This document shows, piece by piece, positions 61,119 through 64,000 of a stretch of DNA of 64,000 bases. The DNA is from Mycobacterium sp. Root265 (GTDB lineage: Bacteria > Actinomycetota > Actinomycetes > Mycobacteriales > Mycobacteriaceae): the NCBI RefSeq assembly GCF_001428895.1, contig NZ_LMJA01000031.1, forward strand, positions 680,324 to 744,323, written 5' to 3'. Below the pieces are notes generated by a model. That model was not told where the DNA came from and ran no database searches. It was given only the letters and a program-made list of their open reading frames with translations. How positions within the stretch are numbered: the first letter of the stretch is position 1; each line of letters starts with the position of its first letter. The position numbers and the translations under genes are program-made.

Positions 61119-62527
61119 GATTCCTGCCTTTCTGCGTGCGCCACAACGGCGGTCGCGGGTTCTAGCGCACTTCCGTTGGCGATCATGCGGGTCTGGATGT
61201 CCCGTACGTCGAGGTTGCGGTAGGCCACACCGGAGTTCAGCGACAGAAGCGTCGCCACTGCTGCGGCGTGACCGTATTCAAAACACTGGGCGGTGACGCG
61301 GGCTGAAGCCAAGGCGTGGTGCTCGGCGCTCAGACACCGGCCCGCCACCACGACGTTCTCGCCGTGTTCGGGCACGAGCGCGCCAAACGGTACGTCGTAG
61401 TAGTCGTCCAGCAACCAATGCAGCCGTGGTTTCTCGCCGTCGTGCAGTTCGATCGGCCAGGGGGAACGGCAGATCGAGTCCGGCCGCTTGGTGCCCTCCA
61501 CGACGTCGCTGTCACGTAACGTCTGCACCCCCGCAACCGTCCGGGTTTGGCGAATGCCGGCTTCGACGCCGGTATCCACGACAAAAGCGTCAGCACACCC
61601 GGGCACGGCGCCGGAGAGAAAGCGGGCGTAGTCACGAACCTGTCGACGGCCGCCGATCTCGGCGAGGGTGAAGTCGGCAGGGTCGATGACGTTGAGCATC
61701 CGGCCGTCAGGCGCCGTCAGCCTGGTGGCGTTGACCAGCAACTCCCCCGGTCTGCTGGTGGCGAAGATCCAGATCTTGTTGCGCGGCAGGTCAACACCGC
61801 AGACGCGAGCGTCGTCGATCGCCGCGGTCACCCATGCCGGACTGATGGTGTCATCGCCCCACGCCGCCCAGAATCTCTCCGTGTCGACGTTGCCCAGCCG
61901 GAAGAACATGGTCGGGTTCTGGATACGCCCGTCGGCGCCATACCGGTATGCGCCGCCGCCGCGCGCCACGACCGCTCCGTCGCCGGAGGCGTCGATGATT
62001 CGCGCCGCCCGTATCACGCCGACTCCGGCGTTGGAGGCCACCAGCAGACCGCGATAGTGACCGTCCTCGACCAGGACATCGATTACCTGGGTGTGGAACA
62101 GGATGCGCGCCCTGGCCCCGGTGAGCAGCCTGTCGGCAGACTCGCGCCACATCAGCGGGTCGTGTGCTGCGGTGAAGGTTTTGCCGTAGCGCTGGGGCTC
62201 GGTGAGGCCGCCGCGGGAGGTGAGCTCTGCAGCAAAACGCTCGGTGAAACCGTGCACCACCTGTTCGGGAGAAGCGGCATCCTCGGAAGCCAGGTACATC
62301 CCGCAGATCGTGCCCGACAGCCCGGCCACCGCCGCCCCGCCGGCGAACCCGTACTTCTCGATGACCAGCACTCGCGCGCCCGCTTCTGCGGCGATCGTGG
62401 CTGCGGCGACGCCGGCTGCCCCGGCCCCGACCACCGCGATGTCGACGTCATCGATCAAAGGGAAATGGCGGATGTCGACCTCGTCGAGACCAAGATTCAA
62501 CCGCCATTCAACCGATATATCAGTCAT
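61115..62527 (-). CDS. FAD-dependent oxidoreductase (FAD_oxidored / PF12831-like)
   Basis: A 470-residue oxidoreductase. The dinucleotide fold is DIAVVGAGAAGVAAATIAAEAGARVLVIEKYGFAGGAA (read in part), followed by a SGDGAVVARGGGAYRYG site. Start at 62527 (MTDISVEWRL) is favoured; a longer in-frame start is at 62542. An ACCGATATATCAGT palindrome-like site overlaps its start, and a GntR regulator is divergent. Confidence 0.8.
   Translation of the reverse strand: MTDISVEWRLNLGLDEVDIRHFPLIDDVDIAVVGAGAAGVAAATIAAEAGARVLVIEKYGFAGGAAVAGLSGTICGMYLASEDAASPEQVVHGFTERFAAELTSRGGLTEPQRYGKTFTAAHDPLMWRESADRLLTGARARILFHTQVIDVLVEDGHYRGLLVASNAGVGVIRAARIIDASGDGAVVARGGGAYRYGADGRIQNPTMFFRLGNVDTERFWAAWGDDTISPAWVTAAIDDARVCGVDLPRNKIWIFATSRPGELLVNATRLTAPDGRMLNVIDPADFTLAEIGGRRQVRDYARFLSGAVPGCADAFVVDTGVEAGIRQTRTVAGVQTLRDSDVVEGTKRPDSICRSPWPIELHDGEKPRLHWLLDDYYDVPFGALVPEHGENVVVAGRCLSAEHHALASARVTAQCFEYGHAAAVATLLSLNSGVAYRNLDVRDIQTRMIANGSALEPATAVVAHAERQES
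62511..62524. promoter_or_regulatory. GATATATC palindrome between the FAD oxidoreductase and GntR genes
   Basis: ACCGATATATCAGT (core GATATATC, 62514-62521). It overlaps the start of the FAD oxidoreductase gene and is 64 bp from the GntR start. A similar AGTGATATATCAGT occurs at 39154-39167. A GntR operator is plausible but unproven. Confidence 0.35.
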
Positions 62528-62587
62528 GGATGGACGGTACATCGGTGGTCGCGATATTGTCTACCCCGTGACAATGGGGACCCAGCG

Positions 62588-63244
62588 GTGACCGGCATTT
62601 CGCCCAATAAGGCTGACCAGGCGTTCCTGCAGATAGAACGCCTGATCGTGCTGCAGGAGCTTCCACCGGGCACGCTGGTATCGGAAAAACAACTCATGGA
62701 GCTGACTGGGCTCGGCCGTACGCCGGTACGGGAGGCGCTGCAGCGCTTGGCACGCGAGCGGCTCGTTGAGATCCATGCCAATCGCGGCGTGCTGGTGCCC
62801 GCAGCCTCGATTGAGGCTCAACTCAAACTGCTCGAATTGCGCCGGACGTTGGAGCCGTTCGCCGTTCGCCTCGCGGCACAACGGGCCAATGCACACCAGC
62901 GTCGCACGGCCGCCGCACTCGCCCACGACGTTCTCGGCGCCACCACGTCGGTGGACGATTTCGCTACGTTCCTACGGGACGCGCACGCACTGGTGGTCAG
63001 CGCTACGCACAACGAATTCGTCGAGGTAGCGATGGCTCCGCTACAGGGATTGTCCCGGCGGTTCTGGTTCGGCAATCTCACCGACCCGCGCCAAGATCTG
63101 GCCCAGGCCGGAACCTTGCATACCGCGATTCTGGCGGCCATCGCGGCCGGCGACGCCGATGCTGCCGAAGCGGCGTCGCTCGCGCTGAGCGACTACCTGC
63201 TGGCTTTCGCCTATGCCACGTTGCCGCAACAGAACCCAGGCTGA
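62588..63244 (+). CDS. GntR-family (FCD-type) transcriptional regulator
   Basis: A 218-residue FCD-type GntR regulator. The winged helix is LQELPPGTLVSEKQLMELTGLGRTPVREALQRLARERL (read in part), then the helical C-terminal domain ELRRTLEPFAVRLAAQRA and HTAILAAIAAGDADAAEAAS. The start GTG at 62588 is chosen for the normal HTH position. It is divergent from the FAD oxidoreductase-IlvD-MHS operon and probably represses it. Confidence 0.85.
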   Translation: MTGISPNKADQAFLQIERLIVLQELPPGTLVSEKQLMELTGLGRTPVREALQRLARERLVEIHANRGVLVPAASIEAQLKLLELRRTLEPFAVRLAAQRANAHQRRTAAALAHDVLGATTSVDDFATFLRDAHALVVSATHNEFVEVAMAPLQGLSRRFWFGNLTDPRQDLAQAGTLHTAILAAIAAGDADAAEAASLALSDYLLAFAYATLPQQNPG

Positions 63245-63291
63245 CCAACGCCTAGGCCAATCGCGACCGATCCCGCTGATCCGGTCCTAAA

Positions 63292-63654
63292 ATGTTGGAG
63301 CGCAACATTTTTCCCCGAGTCACAGCGGCTGCCGCAGCCGCTGGCCGTCCGGCACCGCAGGCGATCGCCGGCCTTCCGGTGATGGTGACCTCCGAACCGG
63401 ATGCCCGCCGACAGTCCATCGCGGCCGCGTTCGCGATCGCGATCGCCGAGCAGGTGCCGGCCTATCGGAGCGTGCTGGACACCGAGGGCGTCGCCAGCGT
63501 CGCCGACGTCAGCATCGTGGGCAACGAGGAAGAGGTTGCCGCACAGTTGCGCCGATTCGCCCAAGCCGGCGTCACGGAGTTCACCGGCTTCCTGTACAGG
63601 GGCCCCGACACCGTTGCGCGTACCACCACACTATTGGCGGGAATCCGGTTGTGA
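63292..63654 (+). pseudogene. F420-dependent LLM-class oxidoreductase, C-terminal fragment
   Basis: A 120-residue frame matching only the last third of a luciferase-like (LLM) F420 oxidoreductase: AGLPVMVTSEPDARRQSIAAAF, AYRSVLDTEGVASVADVSIVG and GVTEFTGFLYRG. The family is normally about 300 residues, and no N-terminal part is present upstream, where the GntR gene ends. It is a truncated remnant. Confidence 0.65.
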
Positions 63655-63893
63655 TGCAACGGATATTGGTCGCTCCGGTGCGTCCCGCGCAACGGATCAC
63701 GGCCGGCGACCCGGGCATCCCGCAGTTTGAGAACGCGTTGGCGTGCCTGGCTGACCACCGAGAATTCGCCCCCGGACCCACACATCAGGCCACCGGCCCA
63801 ACGCCGACATTCGCGGACCGAATCGAAACTCTGAACCGGCCACCCAGCCGCCATGTCGGCGTTGACCCTACCTATTGGCCGGCTGTCTACCGC

Positions 63894-64000
63894 TCAGAGA
63901 ACGACTCGAAAGACCTGGAATTCGACGACGGGGCCGGGTTGGATGCGTCCTTGTCCGACGAAGATGCTCTGGTTGACCCAGGTGTATCTGGGGTCTCCGC
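63894..64000 (-). CDS. DUF3237-like protein (C-terminal end, partial)
   Basis: The minus strand at the window edge encodes 35 codons ending at a TGA (63894-63896): GDPRYTWVNQSIFVGQG then RIQPGPVVEFQVFRVVL. This looks like the end of a DUF3237-family protein. The rest lies outside the window. I see no supported gene between 63655 and 63893. Confidence 0.5.
   Translation of the reverse strand, partial: GDPRYTWVNQSIFVGQGRIQPGPVVEFQVFRVVL

Noticed and set aside
63264-63287. Hairpin-like GACCGATC / GATCCGGTC after the GntR gene
   Set aside because: The arms have a mismatch and a bulge and no T-run; too weak to call a terminator.
63654-64000. Plus-strand frame open to the window end after the LLM fragment
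   Set aside because: The sequence shows no family features, and the opposite strand from 63894 on reads as a plausible DUF3237-like C terminus.
1-64000. CRISPR arrays, tRNA/rRNA genes and insertion-sequence transposases
   Set aside because: I looked for evenly spaced repeats, cloverleaf-like conserved stretches and transposase motifs and found none by eye.

Overview
The window is high-GC actinobacterial DNA, most likely from a fast-growing mycobacterium (Mycolicibacterium/Mycobacterium). The strongest evidence is a complete mce locus (yrbEA-yrbEB-mceA to mceF) with divergent Mce-associated membrane proteins. Paired acyl-CoA dehydrogenases, GTG/TTG starts and ATGA/GTGA stop-start overlaps agree with this. 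I saw no rRNA, tRNA, CRISPR array, transposase or phage gene. The content is catabolic and transport modules with their own regulators.

Layout. (1) 1-4041, minus: end of an acetyl-CoA hydrolase/transferase-like gene, two acyl-CoA dehydrogenases, an IclR regulator and an IclR HTH-only mini-gene. (2) 4150-13512, minus: the eight-gene mce lipid-importer operon. Divergent at 13725-15263 are two Mas-type proteins and a secreted CAP-domain protein. (3) 15437-17435, plus: a cytochrome P450 and an isochorismatase-fold protein without the usual catalytic residues. (4) 17768-33631: an amine/amino-acid catabolic cluster of the gamma-glutamylation (Puu-like) type. It holds a glutamine-synthetase-like enzyme, Zn alcohol dehydrogenase, GNAT-AAA+ fusion, amino-acid permease, PucR and GntR regulators, PuuD-like hydrolase, two aldehyde dehydrogenases, class III aminotransferase, Glu/Leu-type dehydrogenase and a doubly frameshifted CoA-transferase.

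(5) 34321-44539: a LacI regulator, enoyl-CoA hydratase, CoA-transferase, MHS-type permease, NitT/TauT-type ABC importer, amidase and acetamidase/formamidase. Two pairs of near-identical 16-bp palindromes with a central CG precede the permease and the ABC operon, which suggests one LacI regulon for uptake and breakdown of an amide or carboxylate. (6) 44671-54565: three FAD monooxygenases (two clear paralogues), a quinone-oxidoreductase-like protein, a drug-type MFS exporter, two TetR regulators, a frameshifted carotenoid protein and gene remnants. Four TTAAC-N3-GTTAA palindromes, two before each paralogous monooxygenase unit, point to a shared TetR regulon.

(7) 54569-64000: an XRE/MmyB regulator, MBL-fold hydrolase, type B carboxylesterase, MHS permease, IlvD/Edd dehydratase, FAD oxidoreductase, GntR regulator, a truncated F420/LLM oxidoreductase and the end of a DUF3237-like gene.

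The leading candidates for new biology are the GNAT-AAA+ fusion inside a gamma-glutamyl-amine operon, the twin monooxygenase TetR regulon with its palindromes, and the LacI-type paired operators. Several indels lie in short base runs and may be sequencing errors. Function calls come from reading motifs by eye; no database search was run.
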